DNA of 31,987 nucleotides. Source: Oehlia diaphana. Its lineage: Eukaryota > Glomeromycota > Glomeromycetes > Glomerales > Glomeraceae. Every line of letters starts with the position of its first letter. Position 1 is the stretch's first letter. Under the pieces are notes generated by a model, which was not told the origin of the DNA, made no database searches, and was given only the letters and a program-made list of their open reading frames with translations. Positions 9,516 through 22,019 of the stretch are shown here, one piece after another. Position numbers and translations under genes: made by a program. Location: positions 33,786-65,772 of the forward strand of contig QZLH01000714.1 of NCBI GenBank assembly GCA_003833135.1. The letters are read 5' to 3'.

Positions 9516-11006
9516 ACTGAACATAAATTCTTCCATGTCAGCTTTATAATTAAACAGGGTAAAAGATTTTTTTTTTAAAAAAAAAAAAAAAAAAATAGCA
9601 GCGTATTACAGTTGCATAGCAGCTATTGACAAATTATCATGCATCCTTTTTTTTATCACCCACCTTTTTTTAGCTTGCATCATTTTTTATTAAAAAAAAA
9701 AGGATTGTTTAAAATTAATTCATAAACTTTAATACGTACAAAAATAATATAAATTATTAAGAAAAATAATTATTTAACAAAATATATACATATTTATACA
9801 CTTTTTTATATTAAATAATAATCCAAATTTTATGAATGCCAAAAATGTATTTTTAATGTTTCGTGGCGAACGAAACTAAAATTAAAAAGAATTATTATTT
9901 TTTTCTAATTTTTTTTTAATTAAATAAGTTATTTCATTATGCATCAAAGAAGCAATGCTTACTTCACCAGTTACTGCTGATTAAGGACAAAGATAGTTGT
10001 CTACTATGCATATGAAAGAAAGAGAATCGTAGGAGAAATATCGACTATATATGATATTAATAAAAAGTCTTACTTGCAAAACGTTCAATAGATGATTTTC
10101 TGTGAGATTTTTTATTAAAAATGAAATGGGACAGCGGTATAGGAAATTATCAGTATATAGGATATCGGTACATTGAGGTTTGACTGTATGCGCAATATGA
10201 AGGACCAACGCGGAACTAACATACTGAAGTTATGTAGAAAAAAATTTTATCCTCCCATGTTAAATTGAGGAGAAAAAAAGTAATTGGACCCCAAAAAGAT
10301 GATGAAATAGAGGAAAAACTATCCTCACGTTTAATTGGGGCGATTTAAAAAATATCGGGCCCAATAATGTTAAAGTTAGGGAGAAAATAAAATCGGGACA
10401 GAACCCCATATTAATTGAGGGAAAAAAAAATCGGGCTAGATTCGGGCTAGAACCTCAAAGTCGTTCTACTACAGTTATTATTAAATTTTATTCATATTAT
10501 ACTTACATATTATCATGTAAAGTGTAGATTATTTAACACGCACACAAAGGAATAGACGAGATCATAATTTAAATAGTAATTATCTGTTATGAGAAAAGAG
10601 CATGCGTTCAGTTATCGCACGAATCACATATTAGTGTGTTTGAATTTATTACATCTCTACTTTTAGTTACTCTCTTATTTATTTTGATCTTAAAAATTTG
10701 CTTTATTTATTATTTATAAGTAACATAATTTAAATAATGTTTAAAATGTTTAAAAATGGAGATGTAAATACAAAATAAGGACGAAAAAAAAAAATATTTT
10801 TCATGATCTATATTAATATTTTCATTTATTTATTTTATTTCAATTTTTTTTTAAATTTATTTATTTACTTAATTTTTCTTTTGTGATTCCTATCTTCCTT
10901 GTAAAAAACGAAGTGAAAGTAAATAAGTGGGACTGATCTTGCGAAAATGTAAGCCTTACTATTGTATAAATTAATAAAATTATAATTTCATATTGGACAG
11001 CTCGTC
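9516..11006. other. Non-coding stretch with an orphan MITE end and short dispersed repeats
   Basis: Holds a poly-T/poly-A foldback near 9567-9597. At 10177-10188 is one end of a pogo-like MITE (GAGGTTTGACTG followed by TA), for which I find no partner end. At 10250-10450 are three or four diverged copies of a motif like CCTCACGTTTAATTGGGG or CCCCATATTAATTGAGGG with purine-rich tails. No gene is supported. Confidence 0.4.
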
Positions 11007-11218
11007 TAGGAATGGCAGCGGTTATGATCATAACCGTTTAACCGACCGTTTGACCAACCATTTAACCATTATTAACCATTTGACCGACCATTTAACCAAT
11101 TATTTAAGTAAAATGATTATAAACTACCATTTAACCGACCTTTTAACCAATTTTTAACTGACCACAACTGACCATTTAAATTGTTATAAACGACCATAAC
11201 CGACAATTGCCATCCCTA
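11007..11218. mobile_element. 212-bp hAT-type MITE with internal ACCATTTAACC repeats
   Basis: Begins TAGGAATGGCAGCGGTTATG and ends CCATAACCGACAATTGCCATCCCTA, inverted copies with a few differences. The flanking 8-mers AGCTCGTC and ATCTAGTC match at 6 of 8 positions, as expected for an old hAT target duplication. The body is a run of variants of ACCATTTAACCGACC. It has no coding capacity. Confidence 0.65.
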
Positions 11219-12539
11219 ATCTAGTCCCAGCAACTCCAAAAATTAAGATGCCAAATTTTACTTTAAAAATCACGTGATAATTCAGCCAGCATTAAGAAAT
11301 TAAGCATAATTTTGGCCAGCATCAAGAAAAATTTTATTTGAGATGTCTTTTATATTATAAGCTCTTCTTTAATTTGTGATATAGGATGCAAGGATGGGAG
11401 TGGTGGCATTTTTGGAATATTGCGTAAAATTTTTTGTTGCATAACTTATAGAAATTCATGAAATTTTACCATAAATAGCAGAAATTATTAGGGGCCAAAT
11501 TTCGAAAATTTCATATACAATATTATGAAATTTTGCCAGATAAAACTCTTATTTTTAAATTGTAATCTGAAAATACGGGTTAAGATCTATTAAAATACGA
11601 TAAGTTTATTACGATAAATATAATTTCAAGAAGTAGATACGATTTATAAATAGGATAAAAAATTTGCTGAGACTAGATGACGGGAGCTGTAGAATGGAAA
11701 AATGAAATGAATATAAATACAACAAGTTGGAATCATCAAAACCATCATTAAAAGTATCTTTGATCTTTGCATAAATTACAGAATGAATACTTCAAATATT
11801 GGAGATTGGCATTATAATAAAGCAAGTGTAATCCATGTTTTGAATAATTGAAAAAGAAATTAATAATGAAAGTATCACTGACTGTTCATAACATTTCTAT
11901 TTTTGGCCAAAATTATCAATAATTCAATTCAGGCAGCACTATGACTTTGGCCCGAATTACTGACGTAACGACGCAAAAATAACGTGATGAGATTTTTTTA
12001 AAATTATTCTGGGACTTTAAATTGGATATACTGTATCAACATATATAGTATTCTTTTTTTACCAATTTTTCGTGTATTAATTTTATTAATACATCTTTTT
12101 ATGTATATTGTACAGCATACGTGCGTTATTTTTTTATATTAAATTAATTACTTTTATTTAGAAAATAATTAGACTAATCTACAGTATATAAATTTATAAA
12201 TTATATTATATTCTAAACATTTTAAAAATTTTATCATAAAATCTGAATATATTCCCGAAGTTATGGCATTATCATAATTCTTGACGACATTATTTGTTAA
12301 TCCCGTGAATTTATTTGATATTCATTTATAATGATGATTGTTTCCATAACTACTATTGATGAATGATCATTTAAGCTAATTACAAATATTTCATATGTGA
12401 AACCCTATATAACCTTCCATTTTAGTTAGTTAATTTTTTGTTTCAAACAAGTTAAATGAAATTATAAAAGGATATAATAATTGAAATGCATAATAATAAA
12501 TATTTTCGTAATTAGATAAGCTTTTCTTTGTTATTTTTA
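11219..12539. other. Non-coding AT-rich stretch
   Basis: No gene is supported. Strings such as ATAATTTTGGCCAGCATCAAG (near 11310, split by one mismatch) and TTTTGGCCAAAATTATCAATAATT (near 11904, also imperfect) resemble the arms of the nested foldback at 28300-28396, so this is probably debris of the same repeat family. Confidence 0.35.
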
Positions 12540-14090
12540 ATGAAATGCCTTTTCTACAAATAAGTAAAAATTTAAATGTTTGTTATTTATGGAATATTTC
12601 AACTCCGGATTATTACGCCATTAATTACGGGTTTTCGATAATTTTCAAAATATTTGTGTTATTGCATTTAACTTTATTTAGTATGCTAAATCAATTATCT
12701 GAACTTCAATCACACGCTTATACATATCAAAATGCCAAGAAAAAACTATCCCTAAATAATAATATTTATTATTAAACAAAAAAAATATTCTAAACAAGAA
12801 TAAAAATAATTAACCGTAAATACGAATCTCTTACGTTGTTCACCTATCATTAATAAAGATTGGCCGCGTTTATGTCATCCATCATAATATCCAAAATTTT
12901 TTATCTTTTTATATTGATCTTTCAGGGTATTCGTGAAATGTTCCTGATTGATTTATACGGGTAAAAAAATTATTTATGGAATATTTTAACTCCGTATTAT
13001 TGCGGTTTTTGCGATTTTAAAGAAATAATTTTCAAATGTTTGAATCTTTATTTGGGTATACTAAATAATACTTGCATCGATTATCTGAACTTAAATCACG
13101 CAATCAAAAACGCCAAGGTTAATGATAATAAACTATACTTAAATAATAATATTTATTAATAAACGAAAAAATATTCTAAACAAAAATATAAATAAATTAA
13201 CCGTAATTACGAATCTCTTACGTTGTTCACCTATCTTTAATAAAGATTGGTTTATCGATAAGCGTTTATGTTATCTCCCATCACGATATTCAAAAATTTT
13301 TTATATTTTTTGATCATATATCTTTTGATCTTTTAATATTCATGAAAATGTTTCTGATTGACTTATACAAATAAATATTTTTTTTATTTATGGAATATTT
13401 TTAACTCCGTATTATTGCAGTTTTTGCGATTTTTTAAAGAGATAATTTTCAAATGTTTATGTTAAAAATAAATCTTTATTTGAATATACTAAATAACACT
13501 TGCATCGATTATCTGAACTTAAATCACACTTTTATACATCTAACGCCATAAATAAACTATCATTAAATGATAAACGAAATAAAATAAATCAACCGTAAAA
13601 ATACGAATCTCTTACGCTGTCCGCCTATCGATAATCGTTTATGTTATATTTTGATCTTCAGGTATTCATGGAATGTTTCTCAAACGAATTTGATTAAAAG
13701 TTAAATGTTTGTTATTTTTGGCTCCGTAATAATATTACGCCATTAATTTCGACTTTTGCAGTTTTAAAAGGGGTTATTTTCAAAATATTTGAAAATTTTG
13801 AAATATTTGGATTAAAATAAAATATGTTACGTTACTTTATTTAGTATATTAATAATAACCGCATCGGATTATCTCAAGTAAATATTTTACGCCAACTTCA
13901 ACTTAATAAACTATTCTTAAATAAATGAAAGAATATTCTTAAAATTAAAAAAAATAATCCCTTACATTGACCACCTATCATTGATTGAAACAATCAATGT
14001 TATATCCAATCATAAATAATCAACATCTTTTGATTATATATTTTAATCTTTCAGGGTATTCATGACGGAAATGTTTCTGATTAATCTATA
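12540..14090. repeat. Four to five tandem copies of a ~325-415-bp satellite
   Basis: Copies start near 12585, 12971, 13385, 13710 and, more decayed, about 14110. Each has in the same order: TTATTTATGGAATATTT with AACTCCG, TTTTCAAA, a string like TGCATCGATTATCTGAACTT, CGAATCTCTTACGTTGTTC with CACCTATC, and TGATCTTTCAGGGTATTC with ATG and TTTCTGATT. Copies differ by substitutions and indels. A 76-codon open frame in the first copy (12545-12775) is not kept in the others, so I do not call it a gene. Confidence 0.8.
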
Positions 14091-14249
14091 AAGATGTAAA
14101 AAAAAAAAATTTTAATTTTTGTTTACGCAGAGATAATCTTTCAAAATATTTGTTTTTAAAATCAAATATACACATTACTTTATTTAGTATATTAATAATA
14201 ATATCCGCATCGGATTATCTGAACTTTTATTCTTTTTATATTTCATATA

Positions 14250-14440
14250 TTTCATAACGCTTAGTTAATGTCAATAGTTAATGTCAATGAATTATCCTTA
14301 AAATTAATAATACTCACATACATCGGATTATTTTTCATAATGCCTAATTAATGTCAATGAATTATCCTTAAATTAATAATATTCACAACATCGCTCATAA
14401 TGCCTAATTAATGTTAATGAATTATTTTTAAATAAAATAA
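14250..14440. repeat. Short tandem repeat of ~60-70 bp, three copies
   Basis: Three diverged copies of a unit containing CATAATGCCTAATTAATGT followed by CAATGAATTATCCTTAAATT, with ATCGGATTA or a relative in between. It follows directly on the larger satellite and reuses its motifs, so it is probably a local expansion within the last satellite copy. Confidence 0.6.
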
Positions 14441-14530
14441 AGAATTTTCAAAATTGGAAATAAAACAAAGAAACTAAAATAAATCGACAGTAAAAATTTC
14501 CACCTATCATTATTTTACAAGATATTTATT

Positions 14531-16292
14531 TTTTCAAATTTAAAATTTTAATAAAAAGTAATAAAATGTTTCAATGCCACTTTAGTAAATAAAATATGCA
14601 AGCGCGGTGAAGACCTTGAATTCAGGATTTCAGATACGTCGTTTGGATGCATACCAATGATACTATTATTCAATATTTATTATTATCGCCAATAAAAAAT
14701 ATTTTTATTATGCTTTTTCCATATTCGCCATTGATGTATGGAGAAAAAAAAAATTGCTTTATAAAGGAATGAAGGATTTCCATAAATAGAAACTATACAA
14801 TGAAAATTTACACAATTACGCATAAATAGTTATTTGGGCTTCAGGATGTGTCACCTGACCTAGTCACAGATGCATGATCGACACATATATGAATGAAAAA
14901 TAGTTTAGCATCAAAGTTAATTCGCACGGTCCTGTAAGACTGCGCAGACTTTGTTCCGATATCAATAGTTACCTGATTTTCTATATTGTAATGATAACAC
15001 TTACCGTAGGCGCCTACAATATTTGTTGTAAATTATATATCAAATAAATTTAATAATTAGTAGTAATTCATAATAATTCGGAAGTAGTATTGTTGAAATT
15101 AATTTCTATTAATAAGAATACGAAAGAAAGAAAAGTTTATAAATAAATAAAACCATGATCTATATTAATTGTACGATAATACGGATACTACGGTGTTGTA
15201 TTATATTGATTAGCGTCACATATAATTTTTAGTAATAATATTAGTAAATTTTACGTAATAAATAATTATACGTGAACTTTCTATAATAAATTGTCTTCAT
15301 ATTATTTTAGTATTCAGTTAATGATATATTGTGGTGGTTCGTGATGGTATATTTTTAGGAACAATACAGAGATATTTTTACAAAATTATAGGTACTAACA
15401 GAAGAGGGAGGTAGTTATTGTTAAGGCGTTACCACTGGCTCGACGATATCGTAAAGCGAGTTTTTACGCTTGAATTCAAAACGTCACCGTATGAGCGGGA
15501 CTACTGAATCATTCATGTAAGCATTTTGCTTAAACTTTTTTAACGCAGAAATTCATCAAATTTTTCTGCGACGTACATTGTATAGGTTCATATTTATACT
15601 AAATATTATAATTCTAACGTACTTAAATGAATGATATTTCATCTTTCGAAAATTATGAATGACTTTAGAAATTAAATCAAATAAATCTTCAATCATAAGA
15701 CATACGCCTTAAGCATAAAGTTAATTGTATAGATCAGTAAAATAATTGTAAATTTGACACGAACCATTATCCAATGATCATGGATTAAAAAGTTATTCAG
15801 AGTTGGCAAATTGACCAATTGGAACAGCTAGTTATAAAAAAAAAATTGCATTATACGCGTGCCAACTGGTCAAGAAATTTTATATGTCCAGTTAAAAAAA
15901 AAATAATAAATAATAAAAATTAAATAAAATTACTGAACATGAGTTAAAATTTGCCAACACTGTTGAGTTTTATAATTCTTTCCAGCCGAGCAAAAAATTT
16001 TTTAATTTGCCAGTTAGTCGATTTTTTTTTTTTTTTAGTAAAAAAAATATACAGTATATATATATATTTCTTAATTTGTGTTGCAATTTCAATTGAAATT
16101 GAAATTCATTTCTCAAATTGGAATTCGAAAAAAAAAAAAATAAACGTTAAATTAACAAATTCCAATTTTCGGAAAAATCTAATTTTTATCTTAAGTTTCG
16201 ATCAATAACATCAAAAATCGAAATTTGATCTGAAATCAGAAAACATCGATCGTATCGTTCCCGATTTCATAAGGATCAACAAATGAAAGGTA
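14531..16292. other. Non-coding stretch
   Basis: No gene or RNA is supported. A slightly less AT-rich patch at 15420-15510 has no recognisable product. A weak inverted pair TTGGCAAATTGACCAATTGG / TGCCAACTGGTCAA lies at 15803-15880. The open frame at 15951-16208 is low-complexity and dominated by homopolymers. Confidence 0.4.
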
Positions 16293-16402
16293 ACCCAGTA
16301 ACATCCGAAAAAGTTCCGCAATAATGGACAGACTTTTATGATCAGAGACATAAGAAATTAATCCTGTCAAAAATCGCGGAATTTTTTCGAGTGTTACTGG
16401 GC
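16293..16402. mobile_element. 110-bp foldback MITE with TA target duplication
   Basis: Inverted ends of about 27 bp: CCCAGTAACA with CGAAAAAGTTCCGC on the left, and GCGGAATTTTTTCGAG with TGTTACTGGG on the right. They are flanked by TA at 16291-16292 and 16403-16404, which fits the Tc1/mariner style. It lies about 400 bp downstream of the F-box-like gene and has no coding capacity. Confidence 0.8.
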
Positions 16403-16822
16403 TAATATTTTCGATGAGAATTCGTATTATTGGCTTTTAGTATCTCAGTCATTTTTAAGGTTTACAAAATAAAGTAATGTAAAAAATTTTTAAAATTTTA
16501 TTTAAATAATTTTATAATTTAACATTAATAATTTAATTTATGATACATTTAAATATAAACTAATTTGTTCTGTGGTGAATTACTTACTCGGAATCACTTG
16601 CATTTTTTTTTTTTTAATGATCATTCCTTTTTCTTGGCGCTAACCGCCGGAATGCTATGGGCTCCAACTTAATAGCGGAGATACACACAAAACACGGGTT
16701 GGTTTTGGGTCTGGTATAATACATACATGCGTATTTAATATATACATTCTTTTCACACTCAACGCTAACATGTTCCTCGACGCTATTAGCATATTTGGTG
16801 CCGGATTTTTCATAATCAAACT

Positions 16823-18640
16823 TTATTGTTTTAACATTTTGGGACAAACTTCTTCATTAATCTCTTGATTCTGCGAAGAAGTAACTCTTTCCAAGAATTT
16901 TTCATAATTGTTTCTAAAAGTTTCGGTAATGTCTGTATTATTTATAAGAGTTTGCAAATTTTCTAATAATTTAAGCCATCCGCTCCTATCTGGTTGTTCG
17001 GGTTGTTCATTCATGTCGGTATACTTTCTTTTATTATTATTTTGAACATTGTTAATTTCAGGTCTGTTATATTCATAATCTATTTTATATGTATTGCATA
17101 ATAATTCTAGCCCAAATAAATTTGGCAAACTAATTTCAAATAAAGGTCTTATTATCTCCTCATTGTTTACCAATGTTAAATAATGTAAATAATTTGCTTT
17201 AAATGGAATTCCTTCGTTACAAAATTCAAGGTAAATTGAGCAAATAGCATTGAATGCACATCTAGTAAGATGATCAGGAATTTCTCTTTCAAGAATTTCT
17301 TGTGATTTTAAATCTATCCATATTCTTGATTCCATAATATCCTCGAAACATTTTTGAGTAGCTTCGGAATTAGGTCCAAATTTTTTTAATATCCAATAAT
17401 ATAAATTCGAATGTACTGATAGAGACCTTATTTTTATCTTTTTTATTGAACTTAAATTATACCTAAAACCCACTTTATAACATTCTAAAGCATTTTTCAT
17501 AGCTTTTTCAGGTTGATCAATTCTATCATTCAAAAATTCTAATAAATCAGTTTTTCTATGACTTCTCTCCGGTTTAATAGCTTGAATGAGACATAAACTA
17601 GCAATAGCAGATTTTGATTTTTTCTTATGAATAATCTGAAACGATTCAAGTAAAATATCTCCAATTTCATTTAATTTATGTTCAAATAAATGAAGTGCTT
17701 CTTCCATGACAGAAGCAGTTAACTTAAATCCAAGATTAATGAGTTGTCTTAAGCGTTTCACAACAATCTTTGTATCAGGACGTTCCCAATCAACAGGAGG
17801 GGTCGGTGGGAATAAAATTAAGAGAGCCCCTTGCATCACGAGGTCGTTAACATCACTACAAATTTCATAATATCCAATTTCTTTCCATAAAGTTACTAAA
17901 TCGGGGTGTATCAAGATCGCCCGAGCTATAACATTGAGCTGACGACTATTTTCGTAACCATCTTTTGGAGGATATTCTTCATGAGCTCTCGATTGCATTA
18001 ATTGAATATATTCCACCGTATCTTCATGAGCCGGTTTTGGTCGTGGTGGAAAGGGTACGAATTTTTTATTTATTATTAAATCTTTAATATCAGCAAGATT
18101 TTGAAAGAGTTTTTGAGGTGCCTGATTAATTACTAAAGGGCCAGCTGATAGAAAATGAAATAATTCCATATCATTTCCTTTTATTACGAGATTTTCATCG
18201 TTTAAAATATTATAACCCGCAGTAATCAATTTTGTAAAAATTGGTAAGGGTAAATTAGATGCCCATGGAGAATTTAATTTTTTTTGAAAGGCTCGAATTC
18301 TATCAAAATCGACCTGATTTACATTATGCTCAATTTTGAGTTCAATCAACTTTTCATCATATGGTCCGAAATGCATCAAAAGACGCTGTATAAAATATCT
18401 TGAAATTATTGCGTTTTTACTTAACAAAGAATGTAACACTTCAGAGTTTAAAAAGCTGTTCCCAAGTCTTACTGCGTGAAAAAGTGCGTGTGCGTGTCCA
18501 TACTTAAAAATTAGCCAATTAGCGCGAGACTGTGGATCTTGTGATATTGCATACCATTTTTTATTAGTTAAGGTGAGTGAAATTGGTGTATCTACAAATT
18601 TGAATATTTCGATTCTTAACTCGTTGTAAAGAGACTCCAT
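16823..18640 (-). CDS. Large F-box-like protein, single exon
   Basis: The product is about 605 residues from the ATG at 18640 (MESLYNELRIEIFKF). A start 14 codons upstream at 18682 is also open, but it adds a lysine stretch encoded by an A-run, so I prefer the inner start. The first ~45 residues fit an F-box: a leucine/isoleucine-spaced helix (LYNELRIEIFKF), then SLTLTNKKWYAISQD, the usual place of the conserved Trp. F-box proteins bind Skp1 in SCF ubiquitin ligases and recruit targets through the rest of the chain. Here that is mostly helical and I recognise no LRR, Kelch or WD repeat. There is a proline-rich patch FVPFPPRPKP and a polar Asn/Lys/Glu-rich stretch before the C-terminal helix. 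No intron is needed. F-box and BTB-type adaptors are greatly expanded in Rhizophagus. The function is unknown; the assignment as F-box is moderately sure, that it is a real gene very sure. Confidence 0.85.
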   Translation of the reverse strand: MESLYNELRIEIFKFVDTPISLTLTNKKWYAISQDPQSRANWLIFKYGHAHALFHAVRLGNSFLNSEVLHSLLSKNAIISRYFIQRLLMHFGPYDEKLIELKIEHNVNQVDFDRIRAFQKKLNSPWASNLPLPIFTKLITAGYNILNDENLVIKGNDMELFHFLSAGPLVINQAPQKLFQNLADIKDLIINKKFVPFPPRPKPAHEDTVEYIQLMQSRAHEEYPPKDGYENSRQLNVIARAILIHPDLVTLWKEIGYYEICSDVNDLVMQGALLILFPPTPPVDWERPDTKIVVKRLRQLINLGFKLTASVMEEALHLFEHKLNEIGDILLESFQIIHKKKSKSAIASLCLIQAIKPERSHRKTDLLEFLNDRIDQPEKAMKNALECYKVGFRYNLSSIKKIKIRSLSVHSNLYYWILKKFGPNSEATQKCFEDIMESRIWIDLKSQEILEREIPDHLTRCAFNAICSIYLEFCNEGIPFKANYLHYLTLVNNEEIIRPLFEISLPNLFGLELLCNTYKIDYEYNRPEINNVQNNNKRKYTDMNEQPEQPDRSGWLKLLENLQTLINNTDITETFRNNYEKFLERVTSSQNQEINEEVCPKMLKQ

Positions 18641-18682
18641 TTTTTTTTTTTTTGTGGAATTGTTTCGATAAAAATTGAGCAT

Positions 18683-21600
18683 TTTTATATATTTGATCAG
18701 AAGGGAGCGGAGTGATCAACATTGTACAATATATCATTCAAACGTCCCAAATAGGGGAACCAATAAGTTCATTCGGGATATGCATATTTTTACCCCAAAT
18801 GTATAAAAAAAGGCAAGCCAATTTCCGCTATTACATTTATTATTTAAATAGCAATTAATTATTTCTAGTAAACAAATTTTATGACAATTAAAATGATCAA
18901 CAAATTATCTCTTATATATAAAAATTTTTTTAAGGCAAATTTCTTCTTGTTAATATATGTTAACATTAAACATTTTTGTATTAAACTTCTTAAGCTTTAA
19001 AATATAATAATATTAAATTATTTTATTATTATTATTTAGTTCGGAATTAATTTACTGAGTTGTGATTAATTTCATTCACACCCTTTCAAACATGGCTAAA
19101 TTTGGACATATTTCAAAGTAAATAAATGTAACACAGCCCCATAATCAATCCCTTATTTACTTTGAAAAAAAATTTTGTGTAATTATTTAAAAAAATTAAT
19201 CTATGCAAGTTTTTCGACCAGTTCATTCATTCATTCATTTTGATTGTTGTTTGTAACAGTTATTCATTTGTTTTCATTACACGTTGTTTTACCATATGAT
19301 TTCCTATATCCTTTCATAAGCGAATATGTCCGTTTTTCTTAAAAAAAACGAATGATGATTAGTATTTGAATGTAAGTGTTTACAAATAGAGAAATAAAAA
19401 TAAATATTTTTGGCATAACGGTTTCTTTTATTTGTAGTATCTTTATTTACTGACTTTTTTATTAATTACATATTATTCCTATACACAAAGTAAAATATAT
19501 CGACAAGAAATTTTAGCAGGACCAAAGAAATTATAAGGAAGCTTATTGTTAATGCAGGTTACTAAAAAATTTTTATATTTTGAAATTTTTTTGAATTCAA
19601 ATCAGAAATTCCGATGGCGTTATTAATAATACTATGTAAGTAATTATTTAACAAGAATAATATTTCATTCTATTGTTTTAAAAAGGAGAACCAGTTTTTT
19701 TTTACTCTGCATTAATAAAATCTTAATTTTTAGTACCCGAGTCAATAGCTAAGAAGGATATCGTGCATAATATAACTCCGTATATAGTGATTTATTTTAA
19801 CTGGAGGAAAAATTGTACATAAGGAGAATTATACAAAGCAGCCAATTAACTTTTTTCGGTCTTATTCCGCATAGTGCACGCATACCCATACGTATATATA
19901 TAAAATCGATAAATGATGATTCTTTATTATCTTAGATTATTTAGGTTTTAATTGTTTAATAAAAAAGGAAAGAGTTTAAACGAAATAAACATTTTTTAAG
20001 TAAATTTTTCGAATTAATATATTATTCTTATATGAAATAAAAATATTATACTTTTTTATTAATCGAAAAAATTTTATAACTATCATCGTAAATTTTATTA
20101 ACGTTATTAGCATGACATTTTTTGGTAGGTTTGTAAATTTTGTTCGCTAAATCCTCCTTGTCCCCCAAAATTGGAGATAACCTGCGGTGTAACATTTATA
20201 ATTATTTCACTTTGTTAACAATCCCTTTTATAGTTACAGTAAATTGCGTGACGCCATATAGATTACACATAATTAGTTAATGTGGTCAACGGCAGTTATT
20301 TTTTTTTTTTTTGATTTTCCTTTTTTGATCTTATTTATCCATTTTGAAAATCGCTTTGTTATGATTTCCTAATTTCGTCGATTAAAGTTTATTACGGTTT
20401 TGTACATCATCCGAATGACACGTTGATCTTTCATATTCGACAAAAGAATCTAGATTAACTATAATGCAATGAATGACAAATATTCCAAATTTTGATCATG
20501 TGGTCATTTTAATAAGTATTTTCGTAATTAAGCTTACTTTGAAGTAATTACCATATTTATTAAATTATATTTTTAGGAAACATTACCCATAATAAACATA
20601 ATAAAGCTTAATTAAAAACGAAAAATAAAAGATATCTTGTCAAATTTCTTCAATGAAAAAAAATGAACCAAATTAAGAAATAAAGTATTATATTCAATAA
20701 TTTTTATAAATTAATATTTGGTGTAATTAAAGATTCCGGAAATTTACCTTACTTTATTATTTCAAAAATGGAAAAAAAATGTAAAAAATTAATATTTTTT
20801 CTTCCCTTTTTTATTTTCCTTTTTTTTTTTAAAACATACATACATACAAGGTATTATTGTGGTCTTATAATTAAGGTGAAATGTTGATGGTCAATGTTTG
20901 GTTTACCATATTTAATTTCGGTATCACCATCTGCTGCGCCAAGTCTAAAATACTTTTTTTTAATTTTTCGTCTTTCGCTTTGTACCGAAAAGAATCGAAT
21001 AAAAATGTCATTATTCATATTACATATTTTTTTTTTTATATAAAATCTACATTAAGAAATGGGCATCTGACAGATGAATGATGCAACAACGCATATTTTC
21101 TCTTTCAAAAAGAAGCTTCAATATAATACAAAGAAAATAATCAAAGATCTACACTTAAAAATAGCATATGACACAAAGTCAGGATTAATGTAAATTAAAA
21201 AAAAAAAAAATGAATGAATACTTTTATTATTATGATATCAAATTTTGTAAATATTTTTTTTTTTTTGAATGAATACTTAAGTGGAAATAAAAATAATAAG
21301 TCACCAAGAAAAACTCATCATGTTATTCATGTTTCGCCTACAAACTTTGTTCGATTAATATTTTTATGGTAATTATGAATATGATATAGATATCTCATTA
21401 CGCATTATTGTTATGCATATTATAACGTTTTCTTTCTTTTAACTCCGTCTTCAGTTATTTAAAAAACAAAACAAAATAGGAAGAAAGAAATGAGACAAAA
21501 AAAGAAACTTCTTTTCTTTGTTTCATTAGAGACTACTTTAAAGGATAATTCCAAACTTTTACAAAGTTTGCAAGCAATTCACTTTATAGATTCGTTCTAA

Positions 21601-21988
21601 TGTAAATAAAAGGAAAGAAAGGATATAATCTATACGTGCATATTTTGAAATGGTTAAGAACAACTTTACAATAACTGAACGTGTCATTCTTTGCATGCAT
21701 TTACTTATAATAATTCGTTTAAAAGTAAAAAAAGGGAAAGGAAAAATATCATAATATGTGCGTGCATCATGCATTTGCATCATTGAAGAATCTTTTTTAA
21801 GTAAGTGAAGTTTTTTTAGCGAGCGACATTTATAGTGCAAAAAATGAAATAATTGATAGGATTTCTACATATAACAGATAATATTTTCATATTTTACCTT
21901 TTCAACTAGCGACCGACGTCCGTTAATATCTCAGCAATGAAATTTGAACGAAGAAAATATTTCAAATTGTATTAGGCAAGTATCCCAT

Positions 21989-22019
<31 letters not shown>

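Noticed and set aside
9981..10208. 75-codon minus-strand open frame
   Set aside because: It runs through a pogo-like MITE end (CAGTCAAACCTC) and has no domain.
12545..12775. 76-codon open frame
   Set aside because: It lies in the first satellite copy, and the other copies do not keep the frame.
15410..15510. Possible tRNA or other structured RNA in a GC-richer patch
   Set aside because: No T-arm or acceptor-stem pattern could be fitted; no tRNA was found anywhere in the window by eye.
15951..16208. 85-codon plus-strand open frame
   Set aside because: Low complexity from T- and A-runs; no homology recognised and no conserved context.
16614..16847. 77-codon minus-strand open frame overlapping the end of the F-box-like gene
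   Set aside because: It overlaps the end of a convincing gene in another frame, has no recognisable domain, and lies where the 3' UTR should be.
21559..21840. 93-codon minus-strand open frame
   Set aside because: No domain; the DNA consists of two loosely duplicated AT-rich segments.
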